NCBI GenBank assembly: GCA_017381835.1
Contig: JAFOBK010000095.1
Span: 1-5,800, forward strand
DNA from: Oscillospiraceae bacterium
Lineage (GTDB): Bacteria > Bacillota_A > Clostridia > Oscillospirales > Oscillospiraceae
Reading direction: 5' to 3'
Length of the DNA: 5,800 nucleotides
How positions within the stretch are numbered: position 1 is the stretch's first letter; the number at the start of each line of letters is the position of its first letter. The translations under genes were made by a program, and so were the position numbers. The notes under the pieces were generated by a model. It was not told the origin of the DNA. It was given only the letters and a program-made list of their open reading frames with translations, and did no database searches. Below are positions 5,095-5,800 of this stretch, in pieces.

Positions 5095-5622
5095 ATGCGC
5101 AAGAAACGAAAAAAGCAGCAGGCATCCAAATTAAACTATGTACCTGTGTATATTTTGAGCGTATGCACGATCGCTGCATTCATCGTAATGATGATCGCAC
5201 TTTCCGTTACCAAAGAGCCGCCCAGGGGCGAATTTGTCCCCCCGGCCTTTGAAAGCATGGCCTTGCAGGGGATCCCCGAAGTGCCTGAAGAACTTGACCA
5301 TTCCTCCCCCTATCGGGAGGGAATGGCCTACCGTTTCTCCGTCTGCGCCAATGTGACCATGGACAGCAGCAGCGCAACCGTGTATTTTACCAATGCACAA
5401 GAGAACCATGTCTATCTCAAGCTCCGGGTGCTGGATGAAAACGACAAGATCCTGGGAGAAACCGGACTGTTAAAGCCCGGTGAATATGTGAAGGATGTGC
5501 AGCTGCTCCGGGAGCTTCCTACCGGCACCGGGATCAGCCTGAAGATCATGAGCTACGTTCCCGACACCTATCTGAGTGCAGGCTCTGTGGTGCTGCATAC
5601 GACCATTGGCACGGCATCCTGA
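5095..5622 (+). CDS. Membrane-anchored small protein with outside beta-rich domain (last gene of operon)
   Basis: This 175-residue protein begins with a strongly basic stretch (MRKKRKKQQ), then one membrane segment (about 15-38). A linker with many P and E follows (about 40-70), then an outside domain (about 75-175). The basic start predicts the N-terminus inside and the rest outside. In the domain, FSVCANVTMD (81-90), VYFTNAQ (96-102), KLRVLDENDKILGETGLLKPG (109-129) and an I..Y near 151-154 match the layout of the first gene of the operon (NVTY, LLYANPQ, LITPG, IRAY). The two are probably distant relatives with unlike linkers. There is no lipobox, sorting motif or catalytic motif. It follows the three-domain secreted gene by 135 bases containing two hairpins, so it may be expressed at a different level. 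It ends 39 bases before a strong terminator. Function unknown; a membrane partner of the secreted proteins is an inference. Confidence 0.85.
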   Translation: MRKKRKKQQASKLNYVPVYILSVCTIAAFIVMMIALSVTKEPPRGEFVPPAFESMALQGIPEVPEELDHSSPYREGMAYRFSVCANVTMDSSSATVYFTNAQENHVYLKLRVLDENDKILGETGLLKPGEYVKDVQLLRELPTGTGISLKIMSYVPDTYLSAGSVVLHTTIGTAS

Positions 5623-5661
5623 AAAACACTGCATTTCCCCTCTTCCGAAGACCAGCACAAA

Positions 5662-5702
5662 AAGCCGAACCAGTTTGGTTCGGCTTATTGTTTTTATTTT
5701 TT
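5662..5702 (+). terminator. Rho-independent terminator, probably two-way
   Basis: AAGCCGAACCA (5662-5672), loop GTT, and TGGTTCGGCTT (5676-5686) form a perfect 11-bp stem. A T-rich run follows (ATTGTTTTTATTTTTT, 5687-5702). It closes the plus-strand operon 39 bases after the last stop. On the minus strand the same stem is followed by TTTTTGTG, so it may also end the convergent gene whose stop is at 5702-5704. Confidence 0.93.
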
Positions 5703-5800
5703 CAGTCTGAACGGGTGCCCTCCTCCTGGCTGTATGATTTTGAATTTTCCCCATAGTCCGCAATGGCCAACCATACCGCAAAAATGACAAAAATTAAGGC
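5702..5800 (-). CDS. C-terminal end of a convergent membrane protein (5' part outside window)
   Basis: From the right edge the minus strand is open for 32 codons to a TGA (complement of 5702-5704). The readable end is ALIFVIFAVWLAIADYG, then ENSKSYSQEEGTRSD. This has the form of a last membrane helix followed by a short polar tail. The stop falls immediately before the two-way terminator, as expected for a real gene end, and convergent placement fits. The stretch is too short to assign a family; a transporter or other integral membrane protein is likely. A longer minus-strand frame in another register (5470-5790) overlaps the last operon gene antisense and is rejected in favour of this one. 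Confidence 0.5.
   Translation of the reverse strand, partial: ALIFVIFAVWLAIADYGENSKSYSQEEGTRSD

Overview
The window looks like Bacillota DNA, most likely a gut or rumen Clostridia of the Oscillospirales type. The grounds are strong AGGAGG-type ribosome binding sites, Gram-positive signal peptides, a lipobox lipoprotein, mixed GC content near 50% and simple rho-independent termination. This is an inference from style, not from a marker gene. No RNA gene of a known class, CRISPR array, insertion sequence or tRNA is visible.

Left part (1-1204, minus strand): an open-ended gene for a lipoprotein substrate-binding protein of an ABC importer. It is read toward the left edge and its 3' end lies outside. 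Positions 1205-1579 form a divergent intergenic region rich in inverted repeats. It holds a candidate promoter for each direction, both overlapping one perfect 7-bp palindrome. On the plus side it holds a roughly 95-nt element (1378-1472) that folds on paper as a three-way junction, just after the predicted transcription start.

Centre and right (1580-5622, plus strand): five genes that probably form one operon ending in a strong terminator at 5662-5702. The first and last genes (1580-2110 and 5095-5622) encode small proteins with one N-terminal membrane segment and an outside beta-rich domain; they look like distant relatives. Between them are three secreted paralogues of 173, 313 and 424 residues. 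They share an N-terminal domain with a W..M.F.Y / W[DN]P..H.Y / TNHS signature, and carry zero, one and two copies of a second C-terminal module. The organisation suggests a surface system of two membrane-held proteins and three secreted proteins of rising length. I recognise no described function for it.

Right edge (5702-5800, minus strand): the last 32 codons of a convergent gene with a membrane-like stretch. It shares the terminator hairpin with the operon.

The main points of interest are the stepwise growth of the secreted paralogues, the framing pair of membrane proteins, the structured leader, and two perfect hairpins without T-tracts before the last gene.
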